Assembly: GCA_023415635.1 (NCBI GenBank)
Contig: JAEZJV010000040.1
Location: 1-64,000, forward strand
Source of the DNA: Bacillota bacterium
Lineage (GTDB): Bacteria; Bacillota; Clostridia; Lachnospirales; Lachnospiraceae
DNA length: 64,000 nt
Direction: 5' to 3'
Positions 8,315-15,750 of this stretch are shown here, piece after piece (the first letter of the stretch is position 1; each line of letters opens with the position of its first letter). The notes beneath the pieces were generated by a model. That model saw only the letters and a list, made by a program, of their open reading frames with translations. It made no database searches and was not told where the DNA came from. The translations under genes and the position numbers were made by a program.

Positions 8315-9388
8315 TTAGACTAATGACTTCTTGATAGCTTCCTCTAAGCCTTGCAGATACACAGCACCCAAAGCGCGGTCATAAAGGCCATAACCCGGTC
8401 TAGATTGTTCTCCCCAGATATTCCTTCCGTGATCAGGCCGGATTAATCCATCAAAGCCTACATCAATCAGTGCTTTCATAATCGCATACATATCCAAGGA
8501 ACCACATTCCGACGGGTGAGCACTTTCATGAAAAATTCTATCTCCAGTAAATTTTAAGTTTCTGACATGGGCAAAATGAATTCTTTCAGCAATCCTTGGG
8601 TTACGAATAATTGCAGGAAGGTTATTAGAGCTATTGCTGCCCAGAGAACCGGTGCATATGGTAAACCCATTATAGATACTTGTATTCATATCCGCAATCT
8701 TAAGCATGTCGTCCACACAGGTTACAATTCTGGGTAAGCCAAATACATTCCAGGCGGGATCATCCGGATGTACAGCCATCTTGATCTGATATTTTTCACA
8801 GGTCGGTATAATGGCATCCAGAAAATATTTGTAGTTTTCTCTGAGTCTTTCCGCTGTCATTCCCTCATATTTATGGAACAATTCTGTTATTTCTGCCTTA
8901 CGATTCAATTCCCAGCCTGGCATTATATATCCATTGCTATTTTCTTCAATACGGGCAAACATCCTGTCCGGTGTCATTCCTGCAATTTCTCTGTCATCAT
9001 ATGCCATCGAATTGGAGCCATCCTCCTGCATATAGGTAAGCTCTGTTCTCATCCAGTCAAAGATAGGCATAAAATTGTAGCAAACCATATGTATATCTGC
9101 TTTTCCTATTGCTTCTAAAGATTTGATATAGTTCTCAATATATCGCTCTCTGGATGGCATACCTAGTTTGATGTCTTCATGAACGTTTATGCTTTCTATT
9201 CCCAGAAGCTTCAGTCCTGATGCTTCTATTATTTTTTTTCTTTCTATAACCTGCTCATAGCTCCAAGCTTCTCCGACAGAAATTTCATGTAAAGCGGTTA
9301 TTACTCCTTTGACTCCCGGGATCTGGCGTATCTCTTCCAGAGTAACGCTATCCTGTCCGGGGCCAAACCAGCGTAATGTCATTTTCAT
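8315..9388 (-). CDS. uxuA: D-mannonate dehydratase
   Basis: UxuA converts D-mannonate to 2-keto-3-deoxygluconate in glucuronate catabolism. The 357-residue protein has the typical start MKMTLRWFGPGQDSVTLEEI, AVHPDDP and a late RPDHGR that fits the Mn/Fe site. The frame is open 12 codons further upstream, but those codons contain the AAGGAGG ribosome site itself, so the start is the ATG at 9388. No uxaC or kdgK gene is beside it. The neighbouring oligosaccharide transporter and AraC gene suggest uptake of uronate-bearing sugars. Confidence 0.94.
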   Translation of the reverse strand: MKMTLRWFGPGQDSVTLEEIRQIPGVKGVITALHEISVGEAWSYEQVIERKKIIEASGLKLLGIESINVHEDIKLGMPSRERYIENYIKSLEAIGKADIHMVCYNFMPIFDWMRTELTYMQEDGSNSMAYDDREIAGMTPDRMFARIEENSNGYIMPGWELNRKAEITELFHKYEGMTAERLRENYKYFLDAIIPTCEKYQIKMAVHPDDPAWNVFGLPRIVTCVDDMLKIADMNTSIYNGFTICTGSLGSNSSNNLPAIIRNPRIAERIHFAHVRNLKFTGDRIFHESAHPSECGSLDMYAIMKALIDVGFDGLIRPDHGRNIWGEQSRPGYGLYDRALGAVYLQGLEEAIKKSLV

Positions 9389-9547
9389 TAAATGAAGTTC
9401 CTCCTTCTTAAATTCAGCAGCCATATTAATGCTAAGTAGTGTTGCAGCAAAACGTAGACATAATGTGGCTGCTTACAATTATACAGAAGGTTCTGGTATA
9501 TTACCATGGAAGAATTATTTGAATTTTGTAAAAATTAATGATTTTAT

Positions 9548-10006
9548 TCATTTTTCTTGGGTACTTCTACGTTCGTTCAATATAATACGATCTAGTACAG
9601 CTTTATAAACCAGAATTATCTGTGCATCTATATAGCAGAATTTATTTGCGATAAATTCATATGCCTTATAGATAAAACAGCTGCTCATCATAATTAAAGC
9701 AATAATAACAATTTCCGGCTGAGGTACCTTGGCTATCACAAATAGAGATGCTGTCAGATAGAAGATAAATGCAAAAAAGAAATTCTTGCTGATTCGAAAT
9801 GCCAGTACCATGGTATCATTCAAACGACTATGCATTTTTGTTATTGACTTCATATCCCGATATTTTAATTTTTCGTACATGTCGTTATAAATCGTTTGAC
9901 TGTCACTGGCTTTACTTTCCAGGTTCTTTTTAACAAAGGAAAAATAACGGTGATAATTCGCCTCACCTAACTCTTTGCTGATTAATTTTTTAAAAACATT
10001 TGACAT
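9548..10006 (-). CDS. small membrane protein of unknown function
   Basis: A 152-residue protein I do not recognise. The first 75 residues are charged and helical (VFKKLISKELGEANYHRYF). Two hydrophobic segments follow at about residues 76-95 and 98-118, then a basic tail. The ATG at 10006 is preferred over an upstream TTG because AGGTGA lies just before it. It stands alone between uxuA and a REC-Hpt gene. Composition and ribosome site support a real gene. Confidence 0.65.
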   Translation of the reverse strand: MSNVFKKLISKELGEANYHRYFSFVKKNLESKASDSQTIYNDMYEKLKYRDMKSITKMHSRLNDTMVLAFRISKNFFFAFIFYLTASLFVIAKVPQPEIVIIALIMMSSCFIYKAYEFIANKFCYIDAQIILVYKAVLDRIILNERRSTQEK

Positions 10007-10405
10007 AATATCACCTACTCTCAATCTACAATCAGGTCTTTTCCTTTTGATTTTTATATTCTACTCCTTGTTAAGTCCAGTCCAATTTATTACATTTTCT
10101 TATGTGAACTACCGTATTATAAGTATCAATTTCTTATAATACTATTATTCGCTACGGACACAAAATAAAACTCTGCAAATGCTGACACCTTTTCCTAAAT
10201 GTATCTATTCTATAGATCGGCACCAAATAACGATTTGTTTTCTAATAGTTCGATTTTTTCAAAATTCCATGAATTATTAACAGAATGTTCATAATATATC
10301 CACACAAAAAACATATATGTCTTTTATAATCTAAAGTAAGTTAAGAGTTAACTTACATGTTCCACTAATTAAATAATGCTTACAAGATAATTTTTTTCAT
10401 AAAAT
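10007..10405. other. intergenic stretch, nothing strong
   Basis: About 400 AT-rich bases upstream of the small membrane protein. The only structure seen is a 9-bp inverted repeat (TATTATAAG, 10115-10123 with 10133-10141). It presumably contains the promoter of the membrane-protein gene, but no convincing -35/-10 pair was picked out. Confidence 0.35.
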
Positions 10406-10441
10406 AAGCCCGGCAGCTACCCTCCCCCCTCTACCGGGCTT
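10406..10441 (-). terminator. terminator of the REC-Hpt gene
   Basis: AAGCCCGG (10406-10413) pairs with CCGGGCTT (10434-10441) across a 20-nt pyrimidine-rich loop. On the minus strand it is followed by an A/T-rich run. It lies 25 bp after the stop of the REC-Hpt gene. Confidence 0.7.
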
Positions 10442-10465
10442 CTCCTCTTTTTATCTGCCTATATA

Positions 10466-11614
10466 CTATAACGCTCTATCACCCTGAAAAGCCTCAGCTT
10501 TTCTTTTTTTATCGTTTTTTCCTTCTACAGAAGCTTTCGATCCATCCATCTCTTCCTTCAATTTAGTCATCCTGATCAGGATACTTTCATACTTATAATC
10601 CTTAATCTCAGCTATCGCCTGCTCCAACTCATACTGGTGTGCCGTATATTCCTGTCTGATTAATCTTTCCAATTCATTCAGAATAGCTACATAATCATAT
10701 CTTTTAATATAGTATATGGTGTTATTAATGCATTGTTCATATTCCTCATTTGTCATAGGAATAAGAGTATCTTTACTTCTTTCTGCAATCTCCTTGGCCT
10801 TCGATTTGTACTTATGCAAGGCTGAATCGAGCTTTTCGCAAAAATCATTTATACGATTGACATAGGCTGAACAGCAAATATCAAATGCCGGCTGATCCAG
10901 GTGTAAAGCTACCTGTTCGAATTCCTTTGAACGTTCTGCTAAGGTCAATGCCCCGATATTGGCAAAAATATTCTTGATGTTATGTACCCCTATTCTCGAA
11001 TCATCGAGCCTATTCCTGCTGCTGCCATCCTTTATCAGCTTCATGCAGGTCCGAATATCCTTAAGGGAGACTGATAGAATTTCTATGTAATGCTTCGCAT
11101 CTCCTAATGCGTACTTCAGCCCGACTTCATATTGAATTTCTTTGATCTCATCTATTAAGGAGCTGATTAGGGAATCCACTACATCATCCCCTGCAGTAGG
11201 AGAAGCAAGTGATGAAGTCTCAATGGATAACTGCGGACACCACAGCTGAATGATCTTACCAAGCTCTGACAAGCCTAATGGTTTCGTATAGATATCATTA
11301 GCTCCGGCATATTGATAATGGTATCTTATTTCATCTGTAAGGCTGGAGGTCAATATAATGATAATGCTGTTTTTATTATTATTAGCTTGCCTAATCGCTT
11401 TCGTTGTCTGAGCTCCATTCATCTTTGGCATGATATGATCAACAAAAATAAGGTCATATTCAGTATGACAAAGCTTCTGCAATGCTTCTGCTCCGCTGCT
11501 TACCTGATCGACATCGATAAGAAACAGCTTCAGCATATTTGAAAGGACAATTGTATTAATTTCATTATCATCAATAATCAGTGCTCTGCAGGTATATAAT
11601 TTTCCATTCTCCAT
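10466..11614 (-). CDS. orphan response-regulator receiver protein with Hpt domain
   Basis: A 382-residue cytoplasmic protein. REC domain at about 9-125: acidic pair in IIDDNE, phospho-acceptor Asp59 in FVDHIMPKMNG, and the conserved Lys in YTKP. Residues about 165-275 form a helical Hpt-like domain with candidate phospho-His211 in VHNIKNIFANIGA. A charged helical tail follows. The start is the ATG at 11614 (preceded by TGGAGA), not an ATG 22 codons upstream. There is no DNA-binding or enzymatic output, so it may be a phosphorelay intermediate for a hybrid kinase. No kinase gene is adjacent. Confidence 0.85.
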   Translation of the reverse strand: MENGKLYTCRALIIDDNEINTIVLSNMLKLFLIDVDQVSSGAEALQKLCHTEYDLIFVDHIMPKMNGAQTTKAIRQANNNKNSIIIILTSSLTDEIRYHYQYAGANDIYTKPLGLSELGKIIQLWCPQLSIETSSLASPTAGDDVVDSLISSLIDEIKEIQYEVGLKYALGDAKHYIEILSVSLKDIRTCMKLIKDGSSRNRLDDSRIGVHNIKNIFANIGALTLAERSKEFEQVALHLDQPAFDICCSAYVNRINDFCEKLDSALHKYKSKAKEIAERSKDTLIPMTNEEYEQCINNTIYYIKRYDYVAILNELERLIRQEYTAHQYELEQAIAEIKDYKYESILIRMTKLKEEMDGSKASVEGKNDKKRKAEAFQGDRAL

Positions 11615-11788
11615 AGTATCTCCATTCAAATCAATATGATTGTACACAGAATATGGTAATATGAAAATATTGTTACACAATTTTTTACAAAAATCAACAG
11701 CATTTTAGTATATCTGTATCGTATGGTATTATTTATACATTTTTACAAGAAAAAAATATAATAAATCCTTTTATAAAGAGTAATTATT

Positions 11789-11797
11789 TGTTATAAT
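11789..11797 (+). promoter_or_regulatory. extended -10 promoter of upp
   Basis: TGTTATAAT (11789-11797) is an extended -10 element (TGN before TATAAT). The matching -35 region is only a weak T-rich match. It lies about 40 bp before the upp start codon. Confidence 0.55.
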
Positions 11798-11839
11798 GTT
11801 CGATAGTAAATTTAGAATACACATTCAGGAGGTAATCAA

Positions 11840-12469
11840 ATGTCAAGTGTAACCATCATGGATCATCCGCTAATTCAGCACAAATTGGGCATTATGAGAC
11901 GTAAAAACACATCAACGAAGGAATTTAGAGATCTTGTATCTGAAGTTGCTATGTTAATCTGCTATGAAGCAACCAGAAAGCTTCCTCTTGCTGACATAGA
12001 GATCGAGACACCGTTGGTTAAAACCACTGCCAAGGAAATTGCAGGTAAGAAGCTTTGCATCGTACCTATTCTGAGAGCAGGCCTTCATATGGCAGACGGA
12101 ATTCTTAATCTGATTCCAAATGCAAAGGTAGGGCATATAGGTTTATATCGCAATGAAAGTACTCTGGAACCTGTAGAGTATTTCTGTAAGCTTCCTTCTG
12201 ATGCCGCAGACCGTGAAATCTTTGTTGTAGATCCAATGCTTGCTACCGGAGGCTCCGCTGTAGCGGCAATTGATATGCTTAAGAAGCGCGGCATTACTAA
12301 GATCCATTTCCTGTGCCTGATCGCAGCTCCTGAAGGTGTAGAACGACTTACCAAAGCTCATCCTGATGTTAATATCTATATAGGTAACATGGACGAGAGA
12401 CTAAACGAACATGGATATATCCTCCCCGGTCTCGGCGATGCCGGAGATAGAATTTACGGAACAAAATGA
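11840..12469 (+). CDS. upp: uracil phosphoribosyltransferase
   Basis: Salvage enzyme making UMP from uracil and PRPP. The 209-residue length is standard. The PRPP-binding loop VVDPMLATGGSA and the family end DAGDRIYGTK are both present. AGGAGGTAATCAA before ATG is a strong ribosome site. It is monocistronic, between its own promoter and a strong terminator, and divergent from the REC-Hpt gene. Confidence 0.97.
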   Translation: MSSVTIMDHPLIQHKLGIMRRKNTSTKEFRDLVSEVAMLICYEATRKLPLADIEIETPLVKTTAKEIAGKKLCIVPILRAGLHMADGILNLIPNAKVGHIGLYRNESTLEPVEYFCKLPSDAADREIFVVDPMLATGGSAVAAIDMLKKRGITKIHFLCLIAAPEGVERLTKAHPDVNIYIGNMDERLNEHGYILPGLGDAGDRIYGTK

Positions 12470-12476
12470 AATTGAT

Positions 12477-12516
12477 AAAGAGAAATGACTGTCCGGATGG
12501 ACAGTCATTTCTCTTT
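12477..12516 (+). terminator. terminator of upp
   Basis: An 18-bp perfect stem (12477-12494 with 12499-12516) with a 4-nt GGAT loop starts 8 bp after the upp stop. The stem ends carry AAAGAG/CTCTTT, followed by ATAT. Confidence 0.85.
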
Positions 12517-12522
12517 ATATCA

Positions 12523-12668
12523 CCTGCAATGCAAGCTTGCATTGCAGGCCCTACTTGGGATTAAAAGTGTCAAAAGTGCTTCGCCCTTTTTCTGATATTC
12601 CCGACTGCTATTGCAAATAAGGTTGCATTGCAGTTGGGAATATCAACCTTGGGTGCTTTTGACACTTT
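12523..12668. repeat. palindrome plus nested inverted repeats between convergent upp and galM
   Basis: A 26-bp perfect palindrome (12523-12548, half-site CCTGCAATGCAAG) is followed by a nested structure. Outer arms are 12564-12576 (AAAGTGTCAAAAG) and 12656-12668, perfect. Inner arms are 12594-12608 (GATATTCCCGACTGC) and 12630-12644 with one G-U-type mismatch. The outer hairpin ends 7 bp before the galM stop, so it probably also terminates galM. The palindrome shares GCATTGCAG with the inner loop, so alternative pairings are possible. Confidence 0.7.
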
Positions 12669-12674
12669 ATATTC

Positions 12675-13733
12675 TTAGATCGTCGTAAACTTGTAAATAG
12701 TAACAGAATCAAATTCCTTGCCGGCCTTCAGCACACAGGATGGAAAGTTCTTTGTATTAACAGCGTTGGGGAAAAATTGTGTCTCAAAACATACGCCCTG
12801 TCTCTTTCCATAGGTAGCTCCGTCTTTACCGTTCTTCACTGGATTCAACATATTAGCGGTATAAAGCTGCATACCAGGAAGGTCTGTAAATATTTCCATC
12901 TTTCTACCGCTGTTTTCCTCTGACAGCTCTGCCACCTTCTCTACCTGATTACCACTACAATCGAGTACAAAGTTATGGTCATACCCGCCTCCAAGCTTCA
13001 AAGGCTCGTAATCAGCTTCGATATCCCGTCCGATCGTCTTCGGTGTTCTAAAATCCATCGGAGTGTCGGTTACATCCCACAGCTCACCCGTTGGTATTAA
13101 ATCTGACGTCGTTGGAGTAAATTGATTTGCTTTTATCCAGACCTTATGGTCCAGAACCGAACCTGCATTATGTCCGGCCAAATTAAAGTATGCATGGTTA
13201 GTTAGATTAACTACTGTATCGCGATCAGAAACTGCGAGGTATTCGATCACAAGCTCATTATTTTCAGTCAGGCTGTAGGTAACCGTGATATCGAGATTAC
13301 CGGGGAAACCCTGTTCCATATGAGGACTGAGTCTGGAGAATTCCACACTTGCGATGTCATCATCCTCGTACACTTCCGTTTCATACATTAATTTATTATA
13401 TCCTTGATAACCGCCGTGAAGATTATTCTTTCCGTCGTTTTTATCGAGCTCGTATACCTTTCCGTTCAATTCGAACCTAGCATCCCCAATACGATTGGCA
13501 TGTCTCCCTATGAAGGAACCGAAGCCCGCAGGATTTTCCTCGTATCCGGCAAGATTCTCAAAGCCCAAATTAACATCTGCCATATTACCCTTAGCATCAG
13601 GAACGATGATGCTTACAATATTAGCGCCATAGTCAGTAAACGAAACCTTCATACCGTTACTGTTAATTAAGGTATATAAAGTAGCTTCTTCACCCTTTGT
13701 TGTTTTTCCAAATGATTTCTGAGTTATTTTCAT
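12675..13733 (-). CDS. galM: aldose 1-epimerase (mutarotase)
   Basis: Interconverts alpha and beta anomers of aldohexoses such as galactose and glucose. The 352-residue length is typical. Family motifs: GRHANRIGDARFEL near residue 77, the catalytic His in NLTNHAYFNLAG, DHNFVLD, and the catalytic base Glu in CFETQFFPN. It is transcribed alone on the minus strand, convergent with upp, with no leloir genes next to it. Confidence 0.95.
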   Translation of the reverse strand: MKITQKSFGKTTKGEEATLYTLINSNGMKVSFTDYGANIVSIIVPDAKGNMADVNLGFENLAGYEENPAGFGSFIGRHANRIGDARFELNGKVYELDKNDGKNNLHGGYQGYNKLMYETEVYEDDDIASVEFSRLSPHMEQGFPGNLDITVTYSLTENNELVIEYLAVSDRDTVVNLTNHAYFNLAGHNAGSVLDHKVWIKANQFTPTTSDLIPTGELWDVTDTPMDFRTPKTIGRDIEADYEPLKLGGGYDHNFVLDCSGNQVEKVAELSEENSGRKMEIFTDLPGMQLYTANMLNPVKNGKDGATYGKRQGVCFETQFFPNAVNTKNFPSCVLKAGKEFDSVTIYKFTTI

Positions 13734-13818
13734 GTTTCTTTCTGCTCCTTAGCTTATTTCATATATATATCCTTAGCTAATAATTATAGCATAATAGTAC
13801 AAAATAGCAATTATTTTC

Positions 13819-13847
13819 TTGTAAGAGTTAAGCAAGAATGGTATACT
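13819..13847 (+). promoter_or_regulatory. vegetative promoter of the cobalamin riboswitch leader
   Basis: TTGTAA (13819-13824) and TATACT (13842-13847) are separated by exactly 17 bp. Transcription would start near 13854, right at the 5' end of the riboswitch. Confidence 0.7.
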
Positions 13848-13855
13848 GGATTTGT

Positions 13856-14166
13856 TATTCATACTTACGGAATAAGTGGTTGGGTATTCGTATTCAACAT
13901 AATAGGGAAACAGGTTTAAAGCCTGTACGGTCTCGCCGCTGTATTTGGGGAGTGTGCTTCCGGTTATTGCCACTGATTAAACGATTATAAAACAAATCGT
14001 TAAACGATTATAAAGCAAATCATAAACGATTATAAAACAAATCGTTAAACGGTTATAAAGCAAATCGTTAAGCGATTATAAAGCAAATCGTTTTACGATT
14101 AAAGAGCTGATCGTCATCGGGAAGGTTGAAGTACATATTGATCCATGAGTCAGAAGACCTGCTTAT
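13856..14166 (+). promoter_or_regulatory. cobalamin (B12) riboswitch aptamer with expanded peripheral arm
   Basis: Conserved cobalamin-riboswitch blocks occur in order: AATAGGGAA (from about 13900), CGGTCTCGCCGCTGT, GGGGAG, GCCACTG (ends about 13975), CGGGAAGG (from about 14118) and GAGTCAGAAGACCTGC (ends about 14162). The arm between GCCACTG and CGGGAAGG, normally a short variable stem, is here a tandem repeat of about 137 nt, so the aptamer is far longer than usual. It precedes a DUF4430 protein and an ECF S component, which fits B12 uptake. A terminator follows, indicating transcriptional control, and structures over the ribosome site may add translational control. Confidence 0.9.
13979..14115 (+). 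repeat. six tandem 23-bp hairpin units inside the riboswitch
   Basis: Consensus unit AAACGATTATAAAGCAAATCGTT is approximate in places; starts are 13979, 14002 (22 bp), 14024, 14047, 14070 and 14093 (diverged). Each unit is itself an inverted repeat: AACGATT pairs with AATCGTT over an 8-nt loop. The arm substitutions in units 4, 5 and 6 (A to G, A to G and A to G) all convert an A-U pair to G-U, keeping the stem possible in RNA. Unit 2 has a 1-nt deletion that weakens its right arm. Confidence 0.92.
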
Positions 14167-14239
14167 TTCCGGTACCAAAGTTCCACGAGGGTTTGGACAG
14201 GGGTGCAATAAAGACTTATGTTCTCATGATTTTTTATTG

Positions 14240-14272
14240 TCCTTTTCCTATTTGTGGGTAAAGGATTTTTTT
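14240..14272 (+). terminator. intrinsic terminator of the riboswitch leader
   Basis: TCCTTTTCC (14240-14248) pairs with GGGTAAAGGA (14256-14265), with a mismatch, followed directly by seven T (14266-14272). It sits between aptamer and first gene, as expected for B12-induced termination. Confidence 0.75.
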
Positions 14273-14313
14273 ATTGGAAAAAGTGAGAATAAAAACTCAC
14301 GCTGACTATCTGA

Positions 14314-14343
14314 GATGCCGTTAAGCGGCATCCTCCAAGGAGG
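14314..14343 (+). promoter_or_regulatory. stem-loops masking the ribosome site of the DUF4430 gene
   Basis: GATGCCG (14314-14320) pairs with CGGCATC (14326-14332). Next to it, CCTCCAAGGAGG (14332-14343) is a palindrome whose right half is the ribosome site 4 nt before the ATG at 14348. Folding would hide the AGGAGG, suggesting a second, translational layer of control. Confidence 0.5.
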
Positions 14344-14347
14344 TAAT

Positions 14348-14752
14348 ATGAAAATAAAAGAAAATTTTAAAAAGTATCTGATTGCTATAGGCATTCTTGC
14401 TGCTGCAATTGCTCTTATGCTACTGGTCTACCTACAGTTTAGGCCGGAGCCAATTAAGGGAGCAAAGGAAATCACCGTTGAGGTTGTCGTGCCTGAGGAG
14501 CAGGATGAGAAATTCACTCTTCATACTGATGCCGAATATCTGCGTCAGGCTCTGGAAGAAGCTGATCTTATCACAGGCAGTGAAAGTTTATACGGTCTTT
14601 TCATCACAGAGGTCAACGGACGTATTGTTGATGAAGATAAACAGGAATGGTGGTGTATCACCAAAGCCGGTGCACAGGTAAATAGTGGCGTGGATACCAT
14701 TGTAATTGCTGATGGTGAACACTATGAGATCACATTAATGACAGGCTATTAA
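14348..14752 (+). CDS. membrane-anchored DUF4430 protein (transcobalamin-like C-terminal fold)
   Basis: A 134-residue protein with a membrane segment at about residues 9-29 and an extracellular DUF4430 domain (about 38-134). DUF4430 resembles the C-terminal beta-grasp domain of intrinsic factor/transcobalamin. The WWCITKAGAQVNSGVD segment and TLMTGY ending are typical. The start is the ATG at 14348 after AAGGAGGTAAT; an in-frame ATG at 14315 has no ribosome site. It is the first gene after a cobalamin riboswitch and is followed 29 bp later by an ECF S component, so a surface cobalamin-capture role is likely. The protein has no lipobox Cys. Confidence 0.88.
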   Translation: MKIKENFKKYLIAIGILAAAIALMLLVYLQFRPEPIKGAKEITVEVVVPEEQDEKFTLHTDAEYLRQALEEADLITGSESLYGLFITEVNGRIVDEDKQEWWCITKAGAQVNSGVDTIVIADGEHYEITLMTGY

Positions 14753-14781
14753 TTTAGCTTTGGAAAGGAAGGGAGAAGCTT

Positions 14782-15282
14782 ATGCGAGCTAAGGATATTA
14801 CTTTAATAGGTATGTTGAGTGCGATTGTAATAACAGCACAAGTTGCACTAAGCTTTCTTCCAAACATCGAACTGGTATCCTTATTAATCATCCTTTATAC
14901 TCTGGTCTTTGGCTGGAGAGCCTTATGTATCATATACGTATTTGTAGCAGTCGAAGGCTTGATTTATGGCTTCGGACTCTGGTTCATTAACTACTTGTAT
15001 GTCTGGGCCGTTCTTTTTATTCTGGTGCTGCTGCTTCGAAAAATTAATTCTGCTTTTCTCTGGGCTGTAATCAGTGGTTTATACGGATTAAGCTTTGGCG
15101 CTTTATGCTCCATACCTTACTTTTTAACAGGCGGTACTGCTTCCGGTTTTGCCATATGGATTCAGGGAATACCCTTTGACCTTATGCATGGTGCAGGTAA
15201 TTTTATTGTGACAATCCTCCTGTATCAGCCCCTATATTCCCTCCTTTCTGATATCAGAAAGCGTATGGACATTAAACACTAA
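14782..15282 (+). CDS. ECF transporter S component, probably for cobalamin (CbrT-like)
   Basis: A 166-residue integral membrane protein with five to six hydrophobic segments, the size of ECF substrate-binding (S) components. S components bind a vitamin and dock on a shared EcfAAT energising module, whose genes are not here. Substrate assignment is by context: it shares a leader with a cobalamin riboswitch and DUF4430 gene. GGAAAGGAAGG precedes ATG. A strong terminator follows the gene. Confidence 0.85.
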   Translation: MRAKDITLIGMLSAIVITAQVALSFLPNIELVSLLIILYTLVFGWRALCIIYVFVAVEGLIYGFGLWFINYLYVWAVLFILVLLLRKINSAFLWAVISGLYGLSFGALCSIPYFLTGGTASGFAIWIQGIPFDLMHGAGNFIVTILLYQPLYSLLSDIRKRMDIKH

Positions 15283-15319
15283 TGATACCGTACAGGATGA
15301 ATTGCCTCGGATGCCAAAA

Positions 15320-15359
15320 AAAGGTTATCCTTAAGGATTGCTCCTTAAGGATAACCTTT
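15320..15359. terminator. strong terminator after the B12 uptake operon
   Basis: An 18-bp perfect stem (15320-15337 with 15342-15359) with a 4-nt TTGC loop, flanked by A-run and T-run. It lies 38 bp after the S-component stop and can also act on the opposite strand for the cold-shock gene. Confidence 0.85.
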
Positions 15360-15459
15360 AATCAATCGTTCCAACAATATAGCCATTTCTTTATAAACTA
15401 ATTTCTTTACAGAATTTATTTATAGTTTAGAAAAAGGTACACTGTAAACCCAACATTGA

Positions 15460-15660
15460 TTATAACTTTGTTACATTAGTTGCCTGAGGGCCCTTTGCTC
15501 CCTGAACTACTTCGAACTGAACTTCCTGTCCCTCTTCAAGAGACTTGAAACCTTCCATGTTCAGACCGCTGTAATGTACGAATACATCGTTGCCCTGCTC
15601 ATCAGAGATGAAACCGAAGCCTTTTTGATTGTTGAACCACTTAACTGTACCTTTGTTCAT
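15460..15660 (-). CDS. cold-shock domain protein
   Basis: A 66-residue single OB-fold nucleic-acid-binding protein. RNP1 (KGFGFI) and RNP2 (VFVHY) motifs are both visible. The start is MNKGTVKWFN at 15660, after a TTGGAGGAATAA-like ribosome site; the frame is open 29 codons further upstream, which would be the untranslated leader. Such proteins are RNA chaperones, and their leaders are often cold-regulated, though no specific element could be identified. Confidence 0.95.
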   Translation of the reverse strand: MNKGTVKWFNNQKGFGFISDEQGNDVFVHYSGLNMEGFKSLEEGQEVQFEVVQGAKGPQATNVTKL

Positions 15661-15750
15661 GTTTATTCCTCCAAAATTAAAAAAATATTGATAGTTGTCA
15701 GTATCAGACAACAAGGTTATGATACCATTTTTTCCATACCGTGTCAAACA

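Noticed and set aside
8094..8318. 74-residue plus-strand frame over the end of the AraC gene
   Set aside because: It is a shifted frame over the AraC C terminus and terminator, without a ribosome site.
9389..9424. Longer uxuA start
   Set aside because: The extra 12 codons include the AAGGAGG that serves as the ribosome site for the ATG at 9388.
13773..13973. 66-residue open frame on the minus strand
   Set aside because: It lies across the promoter and 5' half of the cobalamin riboswitch on the opposite strand, has no ribosome site, and its sequence matches no family.
13979..14115. Repeat array as a CRISPR
   Set aside because: Units follow each other directly with no spacers, are 23 bp, and sit inside conserved riboswitch blocks.
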